Assembly (NCBI GenBank): GCA_003313425.1
Contig: NHZP01000025.1
Coordinates: forward strand, 1-64,000
Source: Pseudopyrenochaeta lycopersici
Taxonomy: Eukaryota > Ascomycota > Dothideomycetes > Pleosporales > Pseudopyrenochaetaceae
Reading direction: 5' to 3'
DNA: 64,000 bases
The notes beneath the pieces were generated by a model. It made no database searches and was not told where the DNA came from. It saw only the letters and a list, made by a program, of their open reading frames with translations. Every line of letters starts with the position of its first letter. The stretch's first letter is position 1. The position numbers and the translations under genes were made by a program. Below are positions 42,977-54,142 of the stretch, in pieces.

Positions 42977-45853
42977 GGCTGCTGAGATTTGTCCCCCCGT
43001 TTTTGAGATTTGTCCCCCATTTGAGATTTGTCCCCCGCGCTAGTGCTTAGCGGAAATTATTCACTCAACCTAGCCTAGCGCGTAATCTATGAACGCGACA
43101 CCGTCGGCACGAAAACAGCGCGTCTTCGTAGCACGCAGGATCATGCACAGGCGACTGTGGTATTGAGGTTATTATCAGTTGTCCATATCTCAATATGGAA
43201 GATATCGCACCTCCTCCAAATCTCATTTACGGCTCCTATGAAGAAGCATACGAAGCCCTCAAGACACATAGCATGCAGCATGGCTACGGGTTTGTCCTTA
43301 AGCGGAGTAAACCTCACAATTCTAATGTCAAAACACGATATTACTATCACTGTGATCGTTTCAGAAACTACCAGTCAAGTGCAAAGATACTAAGCACGAG
43401 CACACGGTCAACAGGATGCCCCTTCAAGCTTGTCATCTTCAAGGTAAAGCACAACGACCAGTGGAAGCTAGAGGTTCAGGACAAGCATCACAATCACCCC
43501 CAATCTATCAACCCTAGCGCGCACAATGTTTATCGTAAGCGTACATCAGCACAGAAGGAAGTGATTGAGTCAATGACGCACGCTGGGGCGCGGCCGATGC
43601 AAATACTAGCTGCAATTCAAAGGGAAGACCAAGACACACTGGTCTCTGCAACCGATATCCGGGGCGAGAGGAAGGCAATTCGGGAGAAACACTTGAATGG
43701 AAGAAGTCCAATGGAGACATTGCTGGACGACTTATCTACGGCAGACTGGATCTTCGCTGTCAAGAAGGACGATAATAACCACGTACAAAAGCTCTTCTTC
43801 GCCCACCAGAAGCAGGTCGAGCTGCTTCTCGCCAACCCAGATGTACTCTTGATGGATTGCACCTACCGAACGAACAAGTATAAGCTCCCACTGTTGCACA
43901 TACTTGGCTGTACCAATCTACAGACCTTCTTCTCTGCAGGCTTCTGCTTCCTCAGCAACGAGACGCAAGCAGACTACCATTGGGCAATCGCGAACTTCCT
44001 CCTCAAGACAGGGATACAACGACCACGTGTATTTATCAGCGATCAGGAGGAAGCATTGAAGACGGCAGCTCGCTCGCTACTCCCAGGAGTTCCTCAACTC
44101 TTGTGCGTGTGGCATATCAACAAGAACGTCCAGACGAAGGCCCAACAGACCTGGCGAGACGCCGACGGTAGGACGAAAGAGGAGAAGCAGAAGATCGCCG
44201 AACACAGGACTGCTTTCATGAAGCGTTGGACTCAGGTATGCCCGCCCCAGCGGCCAGAATACGTTGGACGAAGCGTTTCTGTGACCAAATCACTCCTAGA
44301 ACTAACTAGAGCAGCTTGTCTACGCAAAAAGACCACTGGAGTTCCAGTTCAAGTGGGACGAACTACTTAAAGACTACAGCCACCAGCAAGAGCTCTGCAG
44401 ATACCTAAGAGAGAACCAATACCTTACGCGCACCGAGTGGGCAGCGGCGTGGACTTCTCATCACCGACACTATAATACGATTACAAGCTCGCCTGTTGAA
44501 GGAATGCACAAAGTCTTGAAGGACTACCTCATGACCTCCCGAGGCGACTTGCTGCGCGTTGTGGAGAGGATTGGGCAAATGGTTAAGAGTCAACACAACA
44601 AATATAGGAAAGAAATAGCCTCTTCCAGGCATAGCGTCAAGTTCGGGCACAGACTAGAGTCGATGCCATTCCTGCCTCCCGGCATCCATGATGTCTTGAC
44701 GCCACCGGCAATCGAGCGGATCAGGCAACAGGATCTACTGCGCCAGAAAGAGCAGAGACAGCGTCGCGGCGGACATCCTTGTTCAGGCCTTTTCGAGAAA
44801 ACGAACGGTCTTCCATGTCGCCATACGCTGCAAGAAGTGACGAGGGCTGGATCAACATTACGACTAAATCATCTCTACGACGACCATTGGCGCTATCAGC
44901 GCGAGCAAGGACCGTCTATCCACTTGTCTCCAAGGCCACATCATTCTGTTCTGGAGCCGCTCACTGCGCAGACAAGAGGTGGACTAAGGAGAAACGAGGC
45001 ATCAACTCGGCGAGACCCATCAGCTTTCGAACGACGCGTGCCACCTTCTATTCCTCACTTCCAACCTCAACATCAACCCCATGGTCAAACCCTTGCTGAA
45101 GTCCTACGACAAGTGAATGCCTCTGTGACCGTGTCGATTCCCACATCTACAGCAAGTGCAAATCCTCTGACCACCTGTGTGTCTGTATCAATCCCTGCGC
45201 CCGCTCCTATACCTACTCTTGCCTCCCCTCGTTTGTCTCCGCCTGTTGCTGTTGCTGTGTCCGTCACAGTGGCTTCACCTCCTGCCTGGCGACCCCCGTC
45301 GTTGCAAGAGTTCCTAGCCGATATTGAGAGTCGACGGTCTCAGCCCGTCCTATATGAATGCAACGACATAATCTCAGCGACCAACTTCTTGACAGAGACA
45401 GGGCAGGAAGATGACCCTGTAGAGTTAGTTGAAGCGCGGAATATGGCTCTTGCTACAGAAGGGCTTTTTACTTCTTGTACTCCCACTATGGCCTGGAACT
45501 ATCACTTTGGAGATATGGAAGCTTTCTATGCCGAGAGATTTGCGCAAGTTGATGCTCAGAATGCACTTATTAAGTCTCATGATATTCCTCCACCGCGGCC
45601 TAAGCGTGCTGCAGCAGTGGCAGCTCCAGAGGCGTGGAAGGCTCTTGGCCCACGTAAAAGACAACGACATCAATAGAAAATAAATTTTATCATATGAATA
45701 ATCTAGCATTAGCACTCCCCTTAGACATCTAGAATTGGTGCACTTTGATTAGCCGTAATCTATTATTACATTGATTGGTTTTGAGACTAGCGCGGGGGAC
45801 AAATCTCAAAGGGGGGACAAATCTCAAAAACGGGGGGACAAATCTCAGCAGCC
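42977..45853 (+). mobile_element. Mutator-like element 1 (2,877 bp), complete
   Basis: Exact 9-bp target duplication CCAAAATCG (42968-42976 and 45854-45862). Terminal inverted repeats of about 68 bp start GGCTGCTGAGATTTGTCCCC and contain three copies of GAGATTTGTCCCCC separated by CGTTTTT and (A/C)TTT; the two ends differ at only one or two positions. One transposase gene lies between them. Confidence 0.96.
43195..45676 (+). CDS. Mutator-like (FAR1/MULE) transposase, apparently intact
   Basis: Exons 43195-44235 and 44312-45676 (intron 76 nt, GTATGC...GAG; an acceptor 3 nt further on is equally possible) give about 801 residues. N-terminus: FAR1-type WRKY-like zinc domain (SMQHGYGFVLKRSKPHNSNV, YYYHCDR, TGCPFKLVIF, HHNHP). 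Core: VLLMDCTYRTNKYKLPLLHI (first Asp), RPRVFISDQEEALKTAARSL (second Asp) and LLCVWHINKNV (CxxH). After the junction LVYAKRPLEFQFKWDELL and SSPVEGMHKVLKDYL, then a SWIM-type zinc motif (CSGLFEKTNGLPCRHTL), followed by a Pro/Ser/Thr-rich linker and a short C-terminal domain ending AWKALGPRKRQRHQ. No stops or shifts were found. With its near-identical ends this copy may be mobile. Confidence 0.92.
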
Positions 45854-46015
45854 CCAAAATCGATGCCGCTTACCAAACTCTCTAATTTCAACCTCGATTA
45901 TCTCAACCACCACCACTAAAACACGCAGATTTTTCGCGTGGATCTTTTTCGACATGTTAAGGAATGGTATTCCTGACTTTAAAGCCTCTAAAAAAAATCG
46001 AGGCTGAAGGGCGCT

Positions 46016-47056
46016 GCTGAGTAGGCAGACTACAATGGGCTCTCATATTTCCATTCCAACCAATTCAAGTACTATGGTGTCAGCAAAGAGCAAGGATGGG
46101 CAATCTTAAGAGAGGATAATCCAGAATTTGATCGCCGTCATCATAGTAATGCTGCTGTACCTGAGAAAAGAGGCCTAGCTCTTTCGCATAAGGAGCTCAA
46201 GAAAGTGGATAGGTTTCTTCAAGAGTTTGGATAGTCAGCTAGAGTCATGACATAGCAGCAAATTTGTGAAGAGCTTAATCTAAACTGCAATGGTCATTGC
46301 CTCAAAGATTACATAGGTTCAATGGACTATCACAAGTGTATTGCTTGCTGCAAATGCTAGGTCTCTAGCAGACTCGCGCTAATAAGAAAAGGATGGAGCG
46401 AGGTTATGCTCAGTCGCTACCCTCAGCCTCAGGACTAGAGGAGAGTTAGATTCTCAGACGAGGTACACTGGTCTGTAAGTGCTAATGGCAAGGTTCATAT
46501 TATCAGGAAGCCTGGAGAGAGGTTATGTTTAGACTGCATTCAGTATACTCTTAATAGAACTAACAAGAAGAACAATGAGAGGCAGCATAGCTGGGCTGCT
46601 ATAGGTTATAACTTCAAGAGCAAGCTTCACTTCTTTAATACTCAGAATAAGAATGGCAAGATGTCTCACCACGTATACAGAGACTAGATCCTTGGGCTAG
46701 TCGTTAAGCCCTGGCTAGAGAGAGGAGATGACTTTGTTCTAGAGGACAATGATAGTAGCTATAGCGGAGGGCAGTTAAAGAAAGGGAACATTGCCAAGAC
46801 TTGGAAGCAGAAGAACAAGCTTAAGCACTACTTCAACTGCCCTAGCTCGCCAGATCTAGCCCCTATTAAGAATTGCTGGCGACCTCCTAAGCAATTCATG
46901 TTAAGATTTCTGCGTAAGGATGAGTTTAAAACTCGTGAGCTAGCTATTGAGGGATGGGAGAAAGTTACTCAAAAGTTCATCAATGCTTAGGTTGATAGCA
47001 TGCCTCAAAGGCTGAGAGATTGCATTGAATTAGATGGCTAGATGACTGGGTGGTGA
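46016..47056 (+). pseudogene. Tc1/mariner-like transposase relic interrupted only by TAG codons
   Basis: One frame runs from about 46016 to TGA at 47054-47056 without any frameshift. It encodes FKYYGVSKEQGWAILREDNP, SHKELKKVDRFLQEFG, MDYHKCIACCK, RRVRFSDEVHWSV (first Asp), RQHSWAAIGYNFKSKLHFF, GDDFVLEDNDSSYS (second Asp) and SSPDLAPIKNCWRPPKQF, where the third acidic residue of PIENCW is Lys. The order is that of the widespread fungal Tc1-like transposases with DDE_3 cores. Eight TAG codons (46022, 46232, 46253, 46358, 46436, 46685, 46988, 47039) break it; where I can recall the family, they stand at Trp or Gln positions. There are no TAA or TGA stops inside. Terminal repeats probably lie near 42960 and 47225, with the Mutator-like element inserted in the left one. 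Confidence 0.9.
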
Positions 47057-47393
47057 GGTAAAACACCAAAAGGCTGCTCTAGGTAGCTATCCAGTACAGA
47101 TTTACAGCTTCAAATTCGACCACATCCTTAAAATGCTTGAAAACCTGCTTAAAATGGCCATACTTCATCGTTTTGGTGAGGCTATTGGTGGTGTTGGGGA
47201 AGCCAAGCCATTTTGTGAGTGTGCTCTTTTTCTGAAACCAGGTGAGTGGGCAGCGTTGACAGAGTAACGCCTTGGCAGAGCTTTGACTATGGTTCGAGTT
47301 CAATCAGATTGAAAGTTGCTCTTCTTCCCTGAGGCGTCGGAAAAGACCACCGTTTCAGGCGCGGACATGGTGCAACCCGGACAGAGGAGAGAC

Positions 47394-50303
47394 CAGGGTT
47401 TGATTTGGATCGGACTGTTTCGGATTGGAGCTGGATTGGATCAGGTCGGCTTCGGATTGGACTGAGGTCTGCTGTGGACTGGATCTATAGGCTCTGGAGC
47501 TCCTGGAGCTCCGATGGTTATACCTGTTTAGGAAGTAGCTTAGCCGTTTCAGGTAAGTGATGGTGACTCAACGCTTCAAAGGTTGCACACATGGATAAAC
47601 GTTAACCAATGGTGCAGATATCATTTTTACCAGTAAAACAATGCGAAAAAAGGCGTGCAATGTAAACACACAGCCCCAGACTGAAGACTGAGACATCTGC
47701 AGTGAGCGCCTTTGGTCCCATCTTTCCTGCACCTTCATCACCACCATGTCTCTCCTTCAGTTATTCAGTGACGCCGCGCTACAGTCAGCTAGTGATGAGA
47801 TTGTTCTTGCACCACCTTCAATTAATCGCCGTTCCACACCCTCCCTACAGCTAGATGAATTCAAGCTGCAGGGCAAGGTCTATGTGCGATGTTCCTCGCT
47901 GGCAAAGAACCCAAAAGCAACGAAGCAGCGGAGCTCGATTATCTGGAGGTTTGGTGAAGATATCCAGCTTCGGACGAATTCAACAAAACGATACTGGTAC
48001 TGCTACCTCTGTGAGAAGAAGCGGTGTCAGCAGGAGCTCCCTATTGTCGATAAAGGTAATTCAACCTGCCTGGATCACCTTAAGCTAAAACACCAGATTG
48101 ATCCTCAAACGGGTGGACGAATTGGCAATGATAATCCTACCCAAACAACGATAAATGGGCCGAATCTCTCATCCTTGGTCTTCCGGCGGGACTTCGACAT
48201 CTTTAAGGAGCTTTTAATCCGATGGATTGTCTACTGCCACATTGCCTTCTATCAATTTGATAACGAGTATTTCCGGGAGCTCCTATTCTACCTGGCACCA
48301 TGGTTGTCAAAGCTCCTTCCGAAAGCATCGAAAGTGGGTGAAAGAGGCCTTCCTGGCGCGAAAGGAAGTACTTAAGAAGGACCTATGTACGGCCCGCAGT
48401 CGTATTTCGATATCAATTGATGCATGGACATCACCAAGCTATATCTCAATACTTGGCGTGGTGGCGCATTTTATCGATCGATCCGGTAAACGACGAACTG
48501 CTATTCTAGCGCTTCGACAGCTAGAAGGGGTGCATAGCGGCGAGAATATGGCTGGTGTCCTACTGCAGATATTCAATGAGTACGGCATTCGGAACCAAAT
48601 TGGCTACTTCATGGCAGATAACCATGAAGCAAACGATACCTGCGTCGACCATGTCCTACAGGAGCTCTACCCATGGATGACGGCTAGACAACGGAAGAAA
48701 CGTCGACTCCGCTGTGCTGGTCATATAATTAACCTCTGTGCACATGCATTTCTGATGGGGAAGGATGCAGAAAAGATAGCCCGAGAAATGGATACTGCAT
48801 TGCGTGACGGTGATATAAAGAGAGTTGGAGAGCTATGGAGGAAGCGTGGAGCGCTGGGAAAACTTCACAATATCGTCAAATATATACGCGGAAGCCCCCA
48901 GCGACGTGAGTTCTTCGGGAAACAGGTATACGGTGGCGAATTAGCTGCATTCGATGGATTGGAGGTAAGTTTATTATAAGTTTCAGTCTTATATTACATT
49001 GACAAGCCTATGAGCGCTACTAACTTTCTAGATAGGTCATTCAGGACAATTGTACACGCTGGAACTCCTTCTTTGTTGCAATTGGTCGGGCCCTTAACGT
49101 TAAGGAAAGGATTCAGATGTTCTGCGCGCAATATATACCCAACAAGAATATAAAACCGCTATCCAAGGACGATCTTCTTGAGCCTCAGCACTGGGAGCAG
49201 CTGGCCAACGTTCATGATCAGCTGGAGTCATTTGATGAAGCTACTAGTATGGTAGAAGGTCGGCATACAAACCTAGCTGATCACTTCCAGACTCTCGATT
49301 GGCTACTCCTACAGTTAGACCAGGCAAAGCAGCGTTTTGATGAGCTCTAAACCGATACTAATACACTTGAATACAAGTGGCTTGCTGGCGCTGCAGATGT
49401 TGCATGGCCTAAATGCAATAAATACTATGATATGGCAGATCAGACGGCGGCTTACTACCTTGCTATCATCATGAATCCAACCCTAAAATCGGCATGGTTC
49501 CAGCAGCATTGGGGTAATCACCCTGTTAAATCTACCTGGCTGAGGAACAACATTCTGCCAGTTGTAAAGGATCTATGGCTTCAAGAGTACAAAGGGAGGT
49601 CATCCGCATCTACACCAATATCCGCACCACGCCAAAACTCCCCCAAACACTATGTGTCTTGTAGGGAGCATAAACGGTTAAAGTTGGACACTCCGCTGGA
49701 CGCATCTGCCACTACTAGGCCTGATGAACTTCATGAGTATCTATCGACAGATATTCTCATCACCACTGACGAATACTACAATCCTATTCAGTACTGGAAC
49801 GACCGCTTCCATACCCAACCTGACCTTGCACAAATGGCGCTAGACGCGCTTGCAATTCCTCCTTGTTCAGACGAATTGGAGCGTATATTTAGCAGTGCCA
49901 AGCTTCTCATAACTCACCACCGAAGCCGCCTTCGTATGGATATTATTGAGGCAAATGAGTGCCTTCGGGCTTGGTTTGGGAGGCCTACTAAGGGCTCGTT
50001 TGATGATGAAGACATCGGTAAGGAAGAAGGTGAAGCGACGGATGATATCCATGCGTCAAATCAGGCGCCTGAGGATGAGGATGGCTCTAAGGAGGATCAA
50101 GAAGGTGGACCTACAACGCCTATTCATACATCTTAAGTGAGTACGGAACAATGTGAACACCAAAACTACTGACTAATCCCTTTGCAGATATCTATTTTAG
50201 GTAATTGGACTGCTTTGGAGCTCCTGGAGCTCCAATTTAGATTTTCTAGTTGGACTGGATTCACCTCCGAAATCCAGTCCAGTCCAGTCCAAATCAAACA
50301 CTG
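47394..50303 (+). mobile_element. hAT transposon copy 3 (2,910 bp)
   Basis: Left end CAGGGTTTGATTTGGATCGG; right end, reverse-complemented, CAGTGTTTGATTTGGACTGG. Exact 8-bp target duplication GGAGAGAC (47386-47393 and 50304-50311). Subterminal parts are rich in GGATTGGACTG/CAGTCCAATCC motifs and share the palindrome GGAGCTCCTGGAGCTCC near both ends. The right end stops 16 bp short of the GT8 gene's stop codon. Confidence 0.95.
47746..50136 (+). pseudogene. hAT transposase with one frameshift and one TAA
   Basis: ATG 47746. BED-type finger around RYWYCYLCEKKRCQQELPIV with DHLKLKH. Core: ISISIDAWTSPSYISILGVV (first Asp), NQIGYFMADNHEANDTC (second Asp), RLRCAGHIINLCAHAF and KRGALGKLHNIVKYIRGSPQ. 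An intron at 48965-49035 (GTAAGT...TAG, 71 nt, phase 0) precedes VIQDNCTRWNSFFVAIGRAL. The hATC domain is intact (NPIQYWNDRFHTQPDLAQMA, then PPCSDELERIFSSAKLLITH). Two lesions: an extra base near 48331 (ASK to WVKEAFLARKEV) and TAA at 49348-49350 in the middle of RFDEL/TDTNTLEYKWLAGA, probably a former CAA. Otherwise full-length. Confidence 0.9.
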
Positions 50304-50319
50304 GGAGAGACATGAAAGC

Positions 50320-51295
50320 CTACGATGTAACTTCTCTGTCGGACTGTGATTCTCGAGCGTCCACCTGGCGGCGAATCTCCCACCAGTTCTTAACCATCTC
50401 GCAATAGAACTGGAAGTATGCGGGGGCATCCTCAAGGCATTCCACTTCGCCGTTGGGAAAGTGCCAAGGCTTGTCCTTTCCAATGAAGTGAAGCACCTTG
50501 TGCTCAGGTCGATATCTGAGAACCGCAGAGATGTAGAGGCGGTAGACCTTGTGCATCTCCATGTTGTAGGTAAAGCTGAGCCTGTACCAAGTGCGCATTG
50601 TATGGCCGGCGTCTTTCTCATTGTTGAGGAGATGTCTCAGCGGATGACCTTGGGTACCATCACCGAAATAGACATTCAGAAGACCTTGGTCTCCACCATC
50701 GAATGACTCCATTTCCTCGGCGAGTTTGCTCAAGTCTGCAAAGGTGACTGGGCTTGGTTTCAGCAGCATTACGCCGCTGTTGAAGCAATCGGGAAAGCCT
50801 AGCTCCGGCGACGCAGCGAAATCAATATGACTTGGCAGCGAGAAGAGGTGGTCGAGATTAGATAGTACAAGAGTGTCAGCGTCCAGGTAAAGGACACGGT
50901 CGTACTGGCTAAGGGACCAAAGGTTGAGCTTTGTAAGGGTCGTATGGAGATCAGGTCGACCGATGATTTCAAGATTTGCCGTTGATATGCCTGAGATGAC
51001 GGGCATCACGATGACTTGGTCGTAGAAGTATTCGAGCCTTTGCTTGGATTCCTCTGAGCCAACGGCAGGAATGATGAGGACGCATAGAGGAATGGCAGTT
51101 CCTGAGTTCCTCAGAGACTGGGCGAGAACAAGCGCAGCTACTTTGACGTTAGCACCACTACGATCATCGGAGGGTATCATTTACCAGTGAGATAGGCATC
51201 GTTTGTCAGAAGCTGGAGGAGATTGTTAGCGAAACTCGGTAGGGCTCTCGAGCGTTTCTACGCACAGTGCAATACACAGTCCTATCGTCCGTCAT
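50320..51295 (-). CDS. glycogenin-like glycosyltransferase, family GT8
   Basis: Exons 51295-51266, 51212-51185 and 51140-50320 give 292 residues; introns 53 nt (GTGCGT...CAG, CTAAC branch) and 44 nt (GTAAAT...AAG, CTAAC branch). The start MTDDRTVYCTLLTNDAYLTV is the usual GT8 opening. Further motifs: KLNLWSLSQYDRVLYLDADT (the DxD metal site), FPDCFNSGVMLLKPS, GGDQGLLNVYF (DQG) and VLHFIGKDKPWHF. These are the ordered signatures of glycogenin and galactinol-synthase-type GT8 enzymes, which move a sugar from a UDP-sugar to protein or small acceptors. All catalytic motifs are present, so the enzyme is probably active if expressed. It is hemmed in: hAT 3 ends 16 bp beyond its stop and hAT 4 begins 70 bp upstream of its ATG. 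Confidence 0.93.
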
Positions 51296-51365
51296 CGTGA
51301 CTTTGGACCGAGATGTTCTAGTTGAAGTAGAGGAGCGAGGGGAGGAGCGAGTCGAGGATTAAAGG

Positions 51366-53848
51366 CAGTGTGGTTTTCAAGCCTGTCAAGCCACCTCGAT
51401 CAATATTGACGCTTGACTTGACTCGACTTGGACTCGATCAAGCCTCGATCAAGCCACCGTCTATTTCTAGCGACTAATTAGACCGCCACCGCTCTATCAC
51501 AATTCATTTCTCGTAATAGCTTATTAGCCTGAAAATCAGACAAAAATAGCTTTAATTCTAAAGTCTACTTAAGGATTTCGATGCCAGCTCTTTATACATT
51601 TAAGCATTTCGACCGTTGAAGCCGATAACTGTGCTCTATCCCATGAAATTATACAGCGAGCTCCTGAAAAGACTCGCTCTGGCTCGTCACTCATCGCCGG
51701 AATCGAGAGGATATTAATTACCATAATTGAAAGTCTCGGAAAGCGTTTTCTCTGCAGATCTTGCAGCCACCACTTAATAGCACTTATATCCCTAAGATCG
51801 TAAGGCTCTTAATTATAATAGTCGTCAAACTTATCTAGGCTACGTGGCCGAGAATAACCCTGCAGGTTTTGTGCGATCTTACAGAATTTGGTGAGCGGCT
51901 TTTTAGTCGCTTAATTCGCTTTGACGTCGTATGACGGCAGTGCAAGAAGGTGTGCGCTGTCTCGGTAGCTCAGCCAAAGATTTTTAACGCTGCTGATGGC
52001 CGATTTTTGCCAGGATGCTAGCCAGTTGATTTGGATATACTTCGTGCGACGATTCGGGTGAAGTATAATGCCAGCGGCGTACAGAGGTAAGTTATCTGTC
52101 TTCGTGTAGTATTTGTCAAGAGTGGCCCAGCTGCTGTTAATCCGCGAACTCATCTCCTTGTCGTCTTTAAATTCATCAAGAGCCTCCTTTAGATGCGCTA
52201 GCAGTACATCTATCGTTAAGAGCACAAAGTCGATTGTTGCCTTATGTCCTTGGTAATACAGAGTGGCCTCTTGAAACGGGACCAGAAAGGTCTAGATGAT
52301 ACGAATTTTCTGCCAGTCTAGAGGTAATAAGAAGTCATCCTTTAACTCCGCCTAGTTAGCTTTGCAGAACTCGTTAATCTTGCTTTCATGCTGAAGTGCA
52401 ACATCGCACATACTCGTCCAGCTGTTCCACCTTGTACAATTATCTAGCGGAACCAACCTTCCCACCAACTTAATGAAGGCCTGGGTACGACCGCTTGACG
52501 CTCGTACGAAGACGACGATGTTGTGAAGCTTGCCTAAGGGACCCATGACTCGAAATAATTTTTGTATGGCTTTAATAGCTCTACAATGGCTCTCTCTTGC
52601 TGTGATCTCCTGCTCTTTAAACGAGCCCACTGTCTCTACACCTATAAAGTTGTGGAAGAGGAATGACTGGACGGTTAAATTAATAATGTAGCTAATGCAT
52701 CGTATACGATAAGTATTTTTATCCTAAGGGACATCTTTTTCTTTAAGATAGTCACTAATCGCAGAGCAAAGAGTGTTGTTTGTGCTTGCATTGTCACTAA
52801 TGATGGACCCGATCTTCTGGGCAATGCCGAAATCTTCGATGACCGGCTTAAGAGCCGTGAATTGCTCTTTTCTAGCATGACTGGGAATTGTACGAAGACT
52901 AATAAGAAGCCTAGAGGTATTAGTTCCTCGTTCGGCAACGAAATGGGCGTAGATGCTAAGTAGAAGGTGCCTGTTAGGAGATAACCATACATCGACTGCG
53001 AGATGGACCTTTAAGATTGAAGATTGAAGGCTCCTTCAAATAGAATCTTTCTGACAGTCGTAGAGCGCCTTAATCTTCTTTTTAATTTCCAAGTGCGCAG
53101 TTGTTATGTAGCCTTCGACCTCTGGATTGAGCGTCCGGCAAAAGGCGTGGAATTCTGGCCATTTAACTACGCGAAATAACAGGTTCCGAGAGAGCACTAA
53201 TGTCGCTAGTGCCTCCGTGATAACTTCCTTGTCAAGGGCCTTTCGAAAGACTTGAGAGTCTATCTTTCGCAACGCTTCCCCGGCAGACGAGGCTTTCGAG
53301 TAAAGACGTTCAAGTTGATCGACAGTTGATTGATGAATCGATCCAAGACCTTCAACCACAGCGATGCCATGGACCTTTGCAAGATGGCTTCGAAATGTGT
53401 TGCTTGCCTGGGTTCGATAAACATCCGTGCAGTATTTGCAATAGAAAAGTCGGTTTTTCCCTTGTTTTTCCGGCTCGTTTGGGCCCGGCTGCCGACAGTG
53501 CTCTCTCGTTGCAATCGCTGCTATTCCTCTAGTTTTACTAGACTGTGATGCTGCATCTGTCAGATCAGTGGTGTCCCTGGTGAGAGACTCATCAACTGAA
53601 AGGTTTGTGAATGAGGAATTGAGTCTCAGACACCATGTCGGATAGCTGGTAAATCAATGCAGGATGATTTTTGATGTAATTCGGATGGTTCTGTGAGATC
53701 TCGTGGGTTTGTTTGTGGCTTCAATCGGTGGCGTTCGGCATGGCAACCATTTTGTCGAGGCTCGATTCAAGGCTTGACTTGACTCGACGCTCGATTGATG
53801 GCGCTCGATTCCATTGGCTCGACAAGCTCGGGCTTGAAAACCACACTG
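51366..53848 (-). mobile_element. hAT transposon copy 4 (2,483 bp), decayed
   Basis: Left end CAGTGTGGTTTTCAAGCC and right end, reverse-complemented, CAGTGTGGTTTTCAAGCC: 18 of 18 identical. Exact 8-bp target duplication ATTAAAGG (51358-51365 and 53849-53856). Subterminal blocks repeat CTTGACTTGACTCGA and CTCGATCAAGCC on both sides. Confidence 0.95.
51575..53514 (-). pseudogene. hAT transposase with many lesions
   Basis: The minus strand keeps all hAT parts in order but in several frames: a BED finger near 53360-53470 (LFYCKYCTDVYRTQASNTFR, SHLAKVHG), LFRVVKWPEFHAFCRTLNPE, the end of the core with FRVMGPLGKLHNIVVFVRAS (52550), DNCTRWNSWTSM (52440), SSWATLDKYYTKTDNLPLYA (52130), and hATC near 51580-51770 (FPRLSIMVINILSIPAMSDE, PERVFSGARCIISWDRAQLS, the catalytic Glu kept). 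Stops and shifts fall at about 53030, 52990-52675, 52630, 52350, 52225 and 51910. It cannot make a transposase, although its ends are perfect and could still be moved in trans. Confidence 0.88.
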
Positions 53849-53890
53849 ATTAAAGGTACGGAGGGAAGGAGGAGGGGAGAAAGGTGAGGG

Positions 53891-54142
53891 AGAGACATCA
53901 GTAATGGAGAGACATCAGTAATGGAGAGACATCAGTAATGGAGAGCCATCAGTAATGGAGAGACATCAGTAAAGGAGAGACATCAGTACAGGAGAGACAT
54001 CAGTACAGGAGAGACATCAGTACAGGAGAGACATCAGTACAGGAGAGACATCAGTACAGGAGAGACATCAGTACAGGAGAGACATCAGTACAGGAGAGAC
54101 ATCAGTACAGGAGAGACATCAGTACAGGAGACACCAGTAAAG
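53891..54142. repeat. 17-bp minisatellite, about 15 copies
   Basis: Unit GAGAGACATCAGTACAG. The first four copies end AATG (one with GCC in place of GAC), the fifth AAAG, and the next nine CAG, followed by a short final copy. The block order of variants shows growth by local duplication of the CAG type. It begins 34 bp beyond the right target duplication of hAT 4. Confidence 0.97.

Noticed and set aside
44504..45676. A separate gene starting at the ATG at 44504
   Set aside because: It is the second exon of the Mutator-like transposase; a 76-nt intron joins it in phase to the frame from 43195.
46016..47056. UAG read as an amino acid in this organism
   Set aside because: The eight TAGs are confined to a transposon relic, and ordinary-looking genes here (for example 12907-14328) end with TAG. 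Mutation bias explains it better.
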